In this document: piece after piece, positions 47,815 through 58,017 of the stretch
Position numbering within the stretch: the stretch's first letter is position 1
Layout of the letters: each line of letters begins with the position of its first letter
Assembly: GCA_016713525.1 (NCBI GenBank)
Contig: JADJOZ010000022.1
Coordinates: 66,787 to 130,786 of the forward strand
DNA: 64,000 bases
Origin: Bacteroidota bacterium
Lineage (GTDB): Bacteria; Bacteroidota; Bacteroidia; AKYH767-A; OLB10
Reading direction: 5' to 3'
Notes under the pieces: generated by a model
What the model was told of the DNA's origin: nothing
Databases searched by the model: none
What the model saw: the letters and a program-made list of their open reading frames with translations, nothing else
Program-made: the position numbers and the translations under genes

Positions 47815-48732
47815 ATGAAGAAACTTTTATCCCTTGCACGGTTTATCATTTCAGCGTCTACCGCAACCTTTGGTCAGCAGGATCCGCAATTCAGTCAGAA
47901 CATGTTCAACAGACTGCATGCCAACCCGGCCTATGCGGGAAGTAGTGATGGTATCTGTGGTACCTTGTTATATAGAAATCAGTGGACTGGTTTCGATGGT
48001 GCTCCAAAAACAGGTTTATTTAGCATCGATGCTCCGGTAAATTTCCTTCATGGAGGTTTAGGGCTTACCATCCTTGCAGCAGATGAACTTGGTTTTGAAA
48101 ATACATTTTCAGCAAAGCTGGCATATGCCTTCCGTTTCAATATCGGTCAGGGTAATCTGGCAATCGGAGCTGATTTTGGAATATTACAAAAATCACTTGA
48201 TGGTGATTTCAAATTCAATGATCCAAATGATCAGGTGATTCCAACATCATCAGTTTCGGGAAGTGTTTTCCCTGACCTTGGTGCCGGTATTTATTACAAT
48301 TCTGATAAATTATATTTAGGAGCATCTATGTCTCATATCCTTGAAAGTGAAGTAGATTACGGCGATTTCACCACTGAAATGGCTCGTCATTACTATTTCA
48401 TGGGAGGTTATCGTTTCGAGTTTTCTCCGGCTATTTCCCTGATACCTTCATTTCATGTGAAAAATACCGGTGACCAGACTCAGGCCGACATTAATGCCAA
48501 TCTGCACTTTAATAACCGCTTCTGGGTCGGTGGATCCTACAGGCTTGAGGACGCTATTGTTTTGATGGCCGGACTCAATATAACCCCCAACCTTCGCATG
48601 GGATATGCATATGACATGACCACCTCCGATCTGAAAGATTATAGTGATGGTACCCACGAAATAATGCTTGGATACTGTTATAAATTCAAGAAAAAGATTA
48701 ATCCTATCATCAGAAACGTAAGATTTCTCTAA
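47815..48732 (+). CDS. porP: PorP/SprF-family T9SS outer-membrane protein, copy 3 (next to gldK)
   Basis: Outer-membrane protein of 305 aa. After a short signal peptide the mature protein begins QQDPQFSQNMFNRLHANPAYAG, the family signature, then YRNQWTGFDGAPKT, and ends in repeated beta-strand segments with GTHEIMLGYCYKF and NVRFL. It is clearly related to, but much more diverged from, the two PorP copies paired with the adhesins. Its place just before gldK matches the porP-porKLMN order known from T9SS loci, so it is the likeliest core PorP. It lies 161 nt upstream of gldK. Confidence 0.9.
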   Translation: MKKLLSLARFIISASTATFGQQDPQFSQNMFNRLHANPAYAGSSDGICGTLLYRNQWTGFDGAPKTGLFSIDAPVNFLHGGLGLTILAADELGFENTFSAKLAYAFRFNIGQGNLAIGADFGILQKSLDGDFKFNDPNDQVIPTSSVSGSVFPDLGAGIYYNSDKLYLGASMSHILESEVDYGDFTTEMARHYYFMGGYRFEFSPAISLIPSFHVKNTGDQTQADINANLHFNNRFWVGGSYRLEDAIVLMAGLNITPNLRMGYAYDMTTSDLKDYSDGTHEIMLGYCYKFKKKINPIIRNVRFL

Positions 48733-48893
48733 TATTTTGCAACATATACATCTGGAAGTAACCTATTTTTGGATTTACCGTTAATACCTGTTAATCCTGA
48801 AAACTGAGTACTTACAAGCAAAATAACAGGGTGGTTCCAACGTTACTGGAACAATTACATCGACTACTTGAAAATAAACCTAAATAGCGGAAC

Positions 48894-50156
48894 ATGAAAA
48901 GACTGATCATTTACTCTGCAATCTTGCTGGTACTCAGCAGTTGTGGTGGTGGTAACCGCGGTCAGCTGGTGGGGGCAGGCAATCGGGAACGATGGTATCA
49001 GGCCGATCCATACGGCATGGTATTTATTCCTTCCGGCTCCTTTAATATGGGACCCAGCGACCAGGACGTTCCTTATGCGCAGGTTGCGCAAAGCCGTTCA
49101 GTATCGGTACACGCTTTTTATATGGATAATACCGAGATTACCAACAATGAATACCGCCAGTTCGTAGAATGGGTGCGCGATTCACTTGCTGATCGAGTAG
49201 TAGGTGGAGAACACCTGGTGGATGAAGGTGAATACGGCGAACGTATTAACTGGAGAAAGAAAATTGATTGGGAAGACGAAGAGAATGTGGAAACATTAAA
49301 TGAACTCTTTCTTCCTGAAGCTGAACGTTTCTATCGCCGTAAGGAAATAGATTCCCGTAAATTGAATTTTGAATACTATTGGATCGACCTGCATGAAGCT
49401 GCACAACGCTCAAGCCGTGAACAAGGCAAAACAGATCGCTCCGTATTTATTAAAAGAGATGTGATCAATGTTTATCCCGACACACTTGCGTGGATTCATG
49501 ATTTCACCTATTCTTTTAATGACCCTATTACTAATATGTACTTCTGGCATCCATCCTACGATGAATATCCTGTGGTTGGTGTGAACTGGAAACAAGCCCG
49601 CGCATTCTGTATTTGGAGAACCCAATTACTTAATAGCTATCTGAACGATAATGGTGAGGCCTTTGTTCAGGATTTCCGCCTCCCAACCGAATCAGAGTGG
49701 GAATATGCCGCTCGTGGTGGTCTCGATTTATCGCCTTACCCCTGGGGAGGTACTTATATTCGTAACAGCCGCGGTTGCTTCCTTGGAAACTTTAAGCCTA
49801 TGCGTGGTAATTACTTAGATGACGGTGGATTCTATGCCGTTAAAGTAACCTCATACTGGCCAAACGATTATGGCTTATATTGTATGGCCGGAAATGTTTC
49901 TGAATGGACAAGCAATGCTTACGACGAATCTGCGTTTAATTTTCAGCATGACCTGAATCCTGATTATACCTACGAATCGAAAGAATCTGATCCTCCTGCT
50001 CTAAAACGGAAAGTTATCCGTGGTGGTTCCTGGAAAGATGTCGGATACTTTTTACAGACCGGAACACGTTCTTATGAATATCAGGATACTTCAAAATGTT
50101 ATGTCGGCTTCAGATGTGTGATGGACTTCATGGGTCGCGACAAATCTGATTTCTGA
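48894..50156 (+). CDS. gldK: Gliding motility/T9SS lipoprotein GldK
   Basis: Outer-membrane lipoprotein (PorK in Porphyromonas) that forms the periplasmic T9SS ring with GldN. It has 420 aa, with a signal peptide and lipobox (VLSSCGGG, cysteine near residue 17). The body is a formylglycine-generating-enzyme-like fold: MVFIPSGSFNMGPSDQD, FYMDNTEITNNEYRQFV, FRLPTESEWEYAARGG, CMAGNVSEWTSNAYDES, KVIRGGSWKD, YVGFRCVM. An insert of about 110 residues between the first blocks is typical of GldK. It is the first gene of a tightly spaced gldKLMN operon. Confidence 0.96.
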   Translation: MKRLIIYSAILLVLSSCGGGNRGQLVGAGNRERWYQADPYGMVFIPSGSFNMGPSDQDVPYAQVAQSRSVSVHAFYMDNTEITNNEYRQFVEWVRDSLADRVVGGEHLVDEGEYGERINWRKKIDWEDEENVETLNELFLPEAERFYRRKEIDSRKLNFEYYWIDLHEAAQRSSREQGKTDRSVFIKRDVINVYPDTLAWIHDFTYSFNDPITNMYFWHPSYDEYPVVGVNWKQARAFCIWRTQLLNSYLNDNGEAFVQDFRLPTESEWEYAARGGLDLSPYPWGGTYIRNSRGCFLGNFKPMRGNYLDDGGFYAVKVTSYWPNDYGLYCMAGNVSEWTSNAYDESAFNFQHDLNPDYTYESKESDPPALKRKVIRGGSWKDVGYFLQTGTRSYEYQDTSKCYVGFRCVMDFMGRDKSDF

Positions 50157-50222
50157 TAAGTACCTTTGCCTAATTCTTAATCTAACCAACTTAAATACTA
50201 ACTTAAAACTTCTAAAAACACT

Positions 50223-51032
50223 ATGGGATTAGCTTCAATCACCCAAAGTAAGGGATTTAAAAACATGATGGCCAAGCTCTATGGTATCGGAGCAGCGATC
50301 GTAATTGTGGGTGCCCTCTTTAAAATTCAGCACTGGGAAGGTGCCGGACTGATGCTTACAGTCGGTCTTCTTACCGAAGCTGTGATTTTCTTCTTCTCTG
50401 CCTTTGAACCACCTCATGAAGATGTTGACTGGTCATTGGTTTACCCTGAACTTGCGGGAATGCATGAGCCGGGACACGATAAACACAAGAAAAAGAAAGC
50501 TGATCCAATCGCTCAGGAACTTGACAAGTTGTTATCAGATGCTAAAATTGGTCCGGATTTGATTCAAAGCCTTGGAACCGGTTTACGCACTCTGGGAGAA
50601 AATACAGCTAAAATGAGCGATCTCTCCAGCGCCAGTGTTGCAACAGATGATTATGTGAAAAATGTTCAGAATGCTTCTAAATCTGTTAGTAGCCTCGCAG
50701 GTGCTTATGAAAAAGCAACTACTGCAATGAACAGCTTAAGCACTTCTTCTGATGATGTGAAAGTTTATAGCGATCAGGTATCTTCTGCAGGTAAAAATCT
50801 GGCAGCTCTTAATGCTATCTATGAACTGCAATTACAGGATTCTAATAAACACCTTAAAGAAACTTCTAAGTTCTATGATGGTATCAATGAACTGATGTCA
50901 AACCTGAACGCTTCTCTTGAAGATACTAAGAAGTACAAAGATGAAGTTTCTAAACTTGCTAAGAACCTATCTTCTCTCAATACGGTTTACGGAAACATGC
51001 TTTCAGCAATGAACATGAACCCGAATAAATAA
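50223..51032 (+). CDS. gldL: T9SS inner-membrane motor protein GldL
   Basis: Stator component of the rotary GldLM motor that powers type IX secretion and gliding. It has 269 aa. Two membrane helices lie close to the N-terminus (KLYGIGAAIVIVGALFKIQHW and GLMLTVGLLTEAVIFFFSAF cut at about residues 18-60), joined by a short loop. They include the conserved glutamate of helix 2 (LTEAV). ALFKIQHWEG and the FEPPHEDVDWSLVYPEL segment are family hallmarks. The rest is a cytoplasmic, serine- and asparagine-rich coiled region. It lies 66 nt after gldK. Confidence 0.96.
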   Translation: MGLASITQSKGFKNMMAKLYGIGAAIVIVGALFKIQHWEGAGLMLTVGLLTEAVIFFFSAFEPPHEDVDWSLVYPELAGMHEPGHDKHKKKKADPIAQELDKLLSDAKIGPDLIQSLGTGLRTLGENTAKMSDLSSASVATDDYVKNVQNASKSVSSLAGAYEKATTAMNSLSTSSDDVKVYSDQVSSAGKNLAALNAIYELQLQDSNKHLKETSKFYDGINELMSNLNASLEDTKKYKDEVSKLAKNLSSLNTVYGNMLSAMNMNPNK

Positions 51033-51083
51033 ACCAAACTAAATCAACCAATTTTAACTAACCTAAAAACGAGAGAATAAACA

Positions 51084-52673
51084 ATGGCAGGTGGTAAACT
51101 ATCCCCGAGGCAGCGAATGATCGGGATGATGTACTTAGTATTGACCGCACTCCTCGCTTTGAACGTTTCTAAAGAAATTATTAACGCATTTGTTACCGTT
51201 AATGATAGCCTTGAAACTTCAAACACGAATACGACAGCGAGAAATACCAGAATTTATTCCGATTTCGAAAAGGCCATGGCTAATGATGCCAAAAAAGTTG
51301 GCCCTTTCAATGACAAAGCTCAGAAAACCAAAAAACTTTCTTCCGAAATGATAGCTTATATCGACGGACTGAAAAAGGAACTGATCATTGTTGTTGACGG
51401 ATTGGAAGCAAATGCAAAGGTTCCTGAAGTGCGGAATATTGAAAAGAAAGATGATTATGATGTCCCAACTAATATCATGTGTGGTGATAAAGCAGATGGT
51501 CGCGGACACAAAGCAACTGAGTTCAAAAATAAAATCGTTGAATTCAAGACCAATGTTCTGAAAAACCTGACTCCGGAAGATCAAAAACTTTTCGGACCAC
51601 GTTTGGAAACATTGCTGAATACTAAAGACCCTGCTCCTGATATGGTTGCTGATAATAAAACCACATGGGAAATGGCGAATTTCTACCATAATCCTGTAGT
51701 TGCTTCTATCGCTCTCCTTACAAAATTTCAGGCAGACGTAAGAAATGTAGAGTCTGAAATCATTAATCACCTGTACACAGGTATTGATGCTTCCAGCTTT
51801 AAATTTGATGCCCTTCAGGCACGTGTTATTGCTCCTACCAGTTATGTATTAACCGGACAGGAATATAAAGCAGATGTGTTCCTCGCAGCATTCAGCAGTA
51901 CTTCAAATCCTGAAATCCTTGTTGGTGGTGCTCCTATTACTGTTGAATCAGGAATGGGTAAGTATTCTACCCGCCCCGGCAGTGAAGGTCTTAAAAAATG
52001 GGGTGGAGTGATTAAGGTGAAAAATCCTGATAATACTATCAAAGAATATCCTTTCGAAGCTGAATACATTGCTGCTAAACCGGCTTCTGTAGTATCAGCT
52101 GACAAAATGAACGTTCTTTATATTGGTGTTGAAAATCCAATGTCGATCTCTGTTCCAGGTGTTGCCGATGCAAATGTTACAGCTTCTGTAACCGGCGGAG
52201 GTGTTACCATCGTAAAAGATGTTAAGAACGGAAGCAGTAAATACATTGCAAAAGCCACCACTCAGGGTGAAGCTACAGTTTCTGTAAATGCTAAACTTGA
52301 TGGTAAAAATGTACCAATGGGCCAGTTTAAATATCGTGTGAAAAGAGTACCCGATCCGGTTGCTATGATCAACGGTAAAAAAGGCGGACCAATCAATAAA
52401 TCAGAACTTGCTGCAGCTACTTCAGTGAACTCAATCATGGAAAATTTCGACTTCGAACTTTATTTTAAAGTTACTAAGTTCCGTATGACCCTGATTAAAA
52501 GAGGTAAGGATCCTATCGAACTCGATGCTCCTAGTAACCTGATCACTCCGGCTATGAAGCAGGCAATCTCAGGTTCTGCCCCTGGTGCTAAAGTGTATTT
52601 TGAATATATCAAAGCTGCAGGTCCCGATGGAACAACCCGTTCCCTTGGTTCTGTAAACTTTGTACTTCAATAA
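51084..52673 (+). CDS. gldM: T9SS motor protein GldM
   Basis: Partner of GldL in the T9SS motor: one N-terminal membrane helix and a long periplasmic shaft that contacts the GldK/GldN ring. It has 529 aa. The start MAGGKLSPRQRMIGMMYLVLTALLALNVSKE holds the helix and the family motif SPRQRMIGMMYLVLTALLAL. The periplasmic part has a helical first domain followed by beta-rich domains (GGAPITVESGMGKYSTRPG, NPMSISVPGVADANV). It is intact, 51 nt after gldL and 33 nt before gldN. Confidence 0.97.
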   Translation: MAGGKLSPRQRMIGMMYLVLTALLALNVSKEIINAFVTVNDSLETSNTNTTARNTRIYSDFEKAMANDAKKVGPFNDKAQKTKKLSSEMIAYIDGLKKELIIVVDGLEANAKVPEVRNIEKKDDYDVPTNIMCGDKADGRGHKATEFKNKIVEFKTNVLKNLTPEDQKLFGPRLETLLNTKDPAPDMVADNKTTWEMANFYHNPVVASIALLTKFQADVRNVESEIINHLYTGIDASSFKFDALQARVIAPTSYVLTGQEYKADVFLAAFSSTSNPEILVGGAPITVESGMGKYSTRPGSEGLKKWGGVIKVKNPDNTIKEYPFEAEYIAAKPASVVSADKMNVLYIGVENPMSISVPGVADANVTASVTGGGVTIVKDVKNGSSKYIAKATTQGEATVSVNAKLDGKNVPMGQFKYRVKRVPDPVAMINGKKGGPINKSELAAATSVNSIMENFDFELYFKVTKFRMTLIKRGKDPIELDAPSNLITPAMKQAISGSAPGAKVYFEYIKAAGPDGTTRSLGSVNFVLQ

Positions 52674-52706
52674 ATAATTGAGAAGAAACTAAAAAAGGAG
52701 GATATC

Positions 52707-53542
52707 ATGAAAAGAATCGCAATTATCTTTTCCATTATCGTATCGTTTGCAACGGCAGCGTCGGCTCAAAACGTACTCGATGGTGTTTATGTACGGGAAC
52801 ATGTGCCGGTAAGGCAACCTGTACAACTGTCCTACCTGCGTGAAGCTGATGTAATGTGGTCCAAAAAAGTTTGGAGAATCATCGATCTTAAAGAAAAGAT
52901 GAACCTTCCATTCTATTATCCCACAGAGAAATCAACGATCGCCTTAGTCTCAATGATATTCTTTATAACGCTGTTAAAGAAGGTACGCTTACCGCTTATC
53001 TCGATGAGGAATTCATGAGCCCTATGACCAGGGAAGAATTTCAAAGAATCGGTGGTGCAGGTGTCGATACTACTCAAATTACAGATCCGGAACCTCCATA
53101 TCTTACTCGTGATACCGTTATCGTTCGGGAGTTCTCTACTACCAACGTTATAGCTTATCGTGTGAAAGAAGAATGGTTCTTCGATAAACAACGCTCTGTA
53201 ATCGATGTAAGAATTATCGGAATTGCCCCTCTTATTTATGCTGTCGATGATAAAGGAAATCGCCGTGAAGGTGATCTTAAAATTCCAATTATGTGGATTT
53301 ACTATCCCGAAGCAAGAAAGATTTTTGCTAATCAGGAAGTGTTCATGAGAGGAAACGACTCCGATCGACGTACCTGGGATGATATATTCCTTAAAAGAAT
53401 GTTCTCAAGCTACATCTATAAAGAAAATAACGTCTACGACCGAAGAATCGAAGATTATAAACAAGGTATGGACGCTCTTGTAGAAGCTGAAAGAATTAAA
53501 ATGGATATTACGAACCTCGAGCACGATCTCTGGGAATACTAA
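52707..53542 (+). CDS. gldN: T9SS ring protein GldN (one frameshift)
   Basis: Periplasmic ring protein bound to the lipoprotein GldK. The first frame (52707-53018) has a signal peptide (FSIIVSFATAASAQ) and the family segment LDGVYVREHVPVRQP, then ADVMWSKKVWRIIDLKEKMN. The second runs to 53542 with VKEEWFFDKQRSVIDVRIIGIAP and IWIYYPEAR-like sequence (MWIYYPEARKIF) and DDIFLKRMFSSYIYKENNVYDR. One added A in the run at 52929-52931 joins them as EKINDRLSLNDILYNAVKEG. Restored length is about 278 aa. It is the last gene of the operon, followed by a strong terminator. Confidence 0.93.
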
Positions 53543-53555
53543 GCCAATATTCATA

Positions 53556-53597
53556 TAAAAAAAGCCCGCAGAAATTTTCTGCGGGCTTTTTTTATAA
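53556..53597 (+). terminator. Terminator after gldN
   Basis: Strong stem: AAAAAAAGCCCGCAGAAA pairs with TTTCTGCGGGCTTTTTTT with a minimal loop, ending in a T run. It closes the gldKLMN operon. Confidence 0.95.
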
Positions 53598-54040
53598 TTA
53601 AGGATTAAGGATTAAGGATTAAGGATTTTTGGATTCTGCTCAGAAGAAAATTTCGTTATGATGATAAATTATAGATTATAAATGTAAGGATGAATGCTGT
53701 GCAGAATCAATTTGTGTGCTCGACTAAAATGCCATTATTCAATTTTCAATTCTTGTTACTCAATTTTCAATAAAAGCATTTTGAGAACCTTCACCTTTTG
53801 CAGCAACAAAATAAATCACAATTGAAAAACGCAAACTTAAAATCCAGCTCCTAAACGCTTTACTGATAACTGATCACTGATCACCCATCAACTGCACTCA
53901 TGGCAGCGCATTCAACCCTTCGACTACGCTCAATGCAAATCATCAGCACATTAGCACATCAGCACATCAGCACATCAGCACATCAGCACATTAGCACATC
54001 AGCAACTCAGCACATTAGCGCATTAGCACATCAGCACATA
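53597..54040. repeat. Composite intergenic repeat region A
   Basis: No credible gene in this stretch of over 400 nt. Modules in order: (TTAAGGA)n at 53597-53628; a segment with GCTCAGAAGA and TTTCGTTATGATGATAAAT near 53637-53665; TTCAATTTTCAAT units near 53740-53775; TGATCAC units near 53865-53885; and many AGCACATC/AGCACATT units at 53938-54040. The heptamer, TTTCGTTATGATGATA and GCACATC modules reappear inverted at 59430-60267. Confidence 0.8.
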
Positions 54041-54072
54041 AAAAAACCGCAGTGGGAACACTGCGGTTTTTT
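54041..54072 (-). terminator. Terminator of the metal-binding lipoprotein gene
   Basis: Perfect 14-bp stem, AAAAAACCGCAGTG (54041-54054) and CACTGCGGTTTTTT (54059-54072), with a 4-nt loop. It lies 18 nt beyond the stop of the minus-strand gene at 54091 and can act in both directions. Confidence 0.9.
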
Positions 54073-54090
54073 TATGACAAATTTAAATTC

Positions 54091-54426
54091 TTAGTGATTG
54101 TGCCCACTATGATCATCATGGCTTTCCTCTCCGGTAGTAGTTGCTGCTACAGAATCAGTTGTTACTGTTCCTGAATCAGCTACTGCTGTTGTTGTGCCTG
54201 CATAATTCGGATTGCTCACAAGATCCATTCCGCATACAACACATTTTCCAGGTGCATCACTTGCGCTGTTTTCGCAATTCATCGGACAAACATAAGCGTG
54301 CGTAGTGTTAATTGCTACCACCGCTTCCGGTTGAGTTGCAGCTTCTTTATTTTCGCTGCTTCCGCAAGATGCAAAACCGATTCCAACTGAAATCAGTAAT
54401 GCCATCAGTAAATTTGATTTTTTCAT
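54091..54426 (-). CDS. Small lipoprotein with heavy-metal-binding domain and histidine-rich tail
   Basis: A 111-aa predicted lipoprotein. The signal peptide ends in a lipobox (GFASCGSS, cysteine near residue 21). The middle carries AYVCPMNCENS and APGKCVVCGMDLV, matching the short heavy-metal-binding domain (CPM plus PGxCxxCGMxL) found in copper and other metal export proteins. The C-terminus is threonine-rich and ends HDDHSGHNH, a further possible metal site. It is probably periplasmic or outer-membrane, in metal handling or sensing; the metal is unknown. It is a single gene with its own terminator. Confidence 0.8.
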   Translation of the reverse strand: MKKSNLLMALLISVGIGFASCGSSENKEAATQPEAVVAINTTHAYVCPMNCENSASDAPGKCVVCGMDLVSNPNYAGTTTAVADSGTVTTDSVAATTTGEESHDDHSGHNH

Positions 54427-54485
54427 TGGCTGTTTTTAAGTTTAATTATTTATTGGTTAGTTTCTTTAGTGATTGAATACTTAAC

Positions 54486-57400
54486 TTACATGTTTCTTCG
54501 GTATTGTCCGCCTACCTCAAATAAAGCTCCTGTAATTTGTCCAAGTGAACAGTATTTCGATACCTCCATAATGTGCTCAAACATATTCTCATTATGAATA
54601 GCCGCCAGTTGTAAATCATGCAACAGTTTTTCACTGGTCGATGCATTTCGCTTATGTAAATTCGTCAGCGTTTCAATTTGCTGCATCTTTTCTTCTTCGG
54701 TTGCCCTGATTACCTCCATTGGAATCACTGTAGGCGATCCTTTCGATGATAAGAAGGTATTCACACCTATGATCGGTAATTCTCCGGTATGCTTCAGCGT
54801 TTCGTAATAAAGTGACTCTTCCTGAATTTTACCACGCTGATACATCGTTTCCATTGATCCCAATACACCACCGCGTTCTGTTATGCGATCGAATTCACTC
54901 AGCACTGCTTCTTCAACAAGATCTGTTAATTCTTCAATAATAAAGGATCCTTGATTCGGATTTTCATTCTTGGCTAGACCCAACTCGCGGTTTATGATCA
55001 GCTGAATTGCCATCGCTCTTCGCACACTCTCTTCTGTAGGAGTGGTTATCGCTTCATCATAAGCGTTTGTATGCAACGAATTGCAGTTATCATAAATTGC
55101 ATACAATGCCTGCAGCGTTGTTCTTATATCATTGAAGTCAATCTCCTGTGCATGCAACGATCGTCCCGATGTTTGAATATGATATTTCAGCATCTGAGAT
55201 CGCTCATTTGCCTTGTATTTTATTTTCATCGCCTTGGCCCAAATCTTCCGCGCCACGCGACCAATTACTGAATATTCAGGATCAACTCCATTCGAAAAGA
55301 AGAATGATAAATTTGGTGCAAAAGAATTTACATCCATCCCGCGACTCACATAATATTCTACGTAAGTAAAGCCATTTGCAAGAGTGAATGCTAATTGTGT
55401 GATCGGATTAGCACCTGCCTCAGCAATATGATATCCTGATATAGATACCGAATAAAAATTGCGGATGTTGGTATCTATGAAATATTGCTGCATATCTCCC
55501 ATCAACCGCAAGCGAAAATTCCGTCGAGAAGATACATGTGTTTTGTGCTTGATCTTCTTTTAAGATATCGGCCTGTACCGTTCCCCTGACATTCGCCAAA
55601 GTGTCTTTTTTAATCTTGTTGTAAATATCTGCTGGCAATACCTGGTCACCAGTGATACCCAGCAACATTAATCCCAAACCGTTATTTCCCTCTGGAATTG
55701 GATAATTATATTTCGGTGCAGCAACTCCTTTGCGGGATGCATGTATTGCAGCAACTTTTTTATTGACCTCTTCTGTGAGTCCGTTTTGCTGAATGTAAAG
55801 TTCACATTGCTGATCAATAGCTGCATTCATAAAATAGGCTGCTATGATGGATGCAGGACCATTTATAGTCATGGAAACTGATGTCGCAGGATCACACAAA
55901 TTGAATCCTGAATACAGTTTCTTGGCATCATCCAAACAACAAACCGAAACGCCGGCATTTCCTATTTTACCGTAAATATCGGGACGATGATCGGGATCTT
56001 GCCCATACAAGGTTACCGAATCGAATGCAGTAGATAAACGCTTCGCAGGCATGCCCAGCGAAACATAATGGAAACGCTTGTTGGTGCGCTCCGGACAGCC
56101 TTCACCCGCAAACATTCGGGTTGGATCTTCATTCTCTCTTTTAAAACGGAACACTCCCGCTGTAAACGGAAATTCACCGGGCACATTTTCCTGCAAAAGC
56201 CATCTCAGTAAATCACCCCAGGCTTTGTATTTTGGAAAAGATACTTTCGGAATACGTTGTCTCGATAATGACTCCGAATAAGTTTGAATTTTAAGAATTT
56301 TTTCACGTACTTTGAATTCATAAAAATCAGCTTTGTATTGCTCAACTTTTTAATGGAAGTTGCTCCAGCATCAAACGATTGGTGCCATCTAATTTCAACT
56401 CCAGTTCCGTATATCTTTTTCTAATGCATTTAAAATATCCTGACTAACACCTTCGCTTTCTTTTAAAGATGCAATGGAAGTTTTTAATGCATATAATTTT
56501 TGTGCTGTTTCAGATTGTTCATTCACCCAATTATCATACGAACGATTATTCTCAGAAATCTCACTTAGATAACGGGTACGATTTGGTGGAATAATATAAA
56601 TTTTTTCACTTGCTTCATCAGTTACCTGATAAGTAGATTTTAAATCGACACCGGTTTTTTCTGCAATGGTATTCATGACCACCCGGTACAACCTGTTCAT
56701 TCCGGGATCATTAAATTGCGATGCAATTGTTCCGAAAACCGGCAATTCCTCATCGGGTGTTTCCATAGCTGATGATTACGTTTGTATTGTTTACGTACAT
56801 CACGAATAGCATCCATTGCACCACGCTTATCGAATTTATTCAGCGCAATGATGTCGGCAAAATCCAACATGTCAATTTTCTCAAGCTGAGTAGCTGCACC
56901 ATACTCGGGTGTCATTACATACAGCGAAACATTGCTATGATCGGTAATTTCTGTATCCGATTGTCCGATACCGGATGTTTCAAGAATTATTAAATCATAT
57001 CCTGCAGCTTTAACAATATCAACTGCTTCCTGCACATGTTTTGAAAGTGCAAGATTGCTTTGACGGGTTGCCAGCGAACGCATATAAACTCTTGGATTTC
57101 GAATAGCATTCATTCGTACCCGATCTCCCAGCAATGCTCCTCCTGTTTTTCTTTTCGATGGATCAACAGAAATGATTGCAATGGTTTTATCTTTAAACTC
57201 TATTAAAAAACGACGTACCAATTCATCTACTAACGACGATTTTCCAGCGCCTCCTGTACCTGTTATTCCTAATACAGGTGAGGTTTGTTTGGTTGCAGCA
57301 TCATGAATTTGCTTATGAAATTTGATAAACTCTCCGGGATTATTTTCAGCAGCTGAAATTAATCGGGCAATCGCCTTGGTGTCTTTAGAATAAAGTTTTT

Positions 57401-57863
57401 CTGCTTCACCATTCAAATTAATTCCGGTTGCAAAATCCGATTGCTCCAGCATATCATTTATCATCCCTTGCAATCCCATTCTTCTGCCATCATCCGGAGA
57501 ATAAATTCGTGCTATTCCATAAGCATGCAACGATTCAATTTCTTTAGGAAGTATAACTCCACCACCGCCACCAAAAATCCGGATATGTGAACAACCGCGT
57601 TCTTTAAGCAAATCGTACATGTACTTAAAATACTCAACGTGTCCACCCTGATAACTCGTAAGCGCAATAGCATTGGCATCTTCCTGAATTGCGCACTCTA
57701 CAACTTCTAATGCACTCCTGTCGTGGCCGAGATGAATAACCTCAGCACCACTGGCCTGAATAATTCTACGCATGATATTAATGGAAGCATCATGACCATC
57801 AAAAAGACTGGCAGCGGTAACTACTCTGATCTTGTTCTTGGGAGTGTATTTTTCTGTTTGCAT
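54486..57863 (-). CDS. icmF: Fused B12-dependent acyl-CoA mutase, IcmF type (several frameshifts)
   Basis: Single protein combining cobalamin-binding domain, G-protein chaperone and mutase, as in IcmF (isobutyryl-CoA mutase fused) rather than separate MutA/MutB/MeaB. In order: B12-binding SLFDGHDASINIM and LGHDRS; P-loop GITGTGGAGKSSLVDE near residue 201; SVDPSKRKTGGALLGDR; NKFDKRGAMDAIRDV near 344; a linker with PVFGTIASQFNDPG; then the TIM-barrel mutase (RLSTAFDSVTLYG, YGKIGNAGVSVCCLDDAKKL cut to GNAGVSVC, SISGYHIAEAGANPITQLAF cut to ISGYHIAEAGA). As written it falls into frames 57863-56697, 56766-56395, a short one, 56196-55420 and 55511-54486. The breaks lie near 56763, 56400, 56345 and 55517. 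Restored length is about 1120 aa. Acyl-CoA specificity cannot be assigned here. Confidence 0.88.
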
Positions 57864-57881
57864 ATAGGCTCAATTCTGGCT

Positions 57882-57898
57882 CAAATTTAGCAAAAATA
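57882..57898 (-). promoter_or_regulatory. Candidate -7 boxes for the mutase gene
   Basis: On the minus strand TATTTTTG (57891-57898) and TAAATTTG (57882-57889) both match TAnnTTTG fully. No well-placed TTG was found upstream. Confidence 0.4.
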
Positions 57899-57963
57899 TA
57901 GGCAGGCTTAAAATCATTGTTAAGTAGTTGTTTATCAATTAAATAAATCCATGTAAGCTTTTT

Positions 57964-57971
57964 TATTTTTG
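57964..57971 (+). promoter_or_regulatory. Candidate -7 box for the DUF218 gene
   Basis: TATTTTTG, a full match to TAnnTTTG, 46 nt before the ATG at 58018. The -33 TTG is not evident. Confidence 0.4.
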
Positions 57972-58017
57972 CTGTTGCAGATGATAAACCAATCAGGATT
58001 ATTTATGTTTGCCGGAT

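Noticed and set aside
53900..54094. Small plus-strand ORF of 64 aa
   Set aside because: It is made of AGCACATC repeat units (HQHISTS pattern) and reads through a terminator hairpin; no sign of coding.
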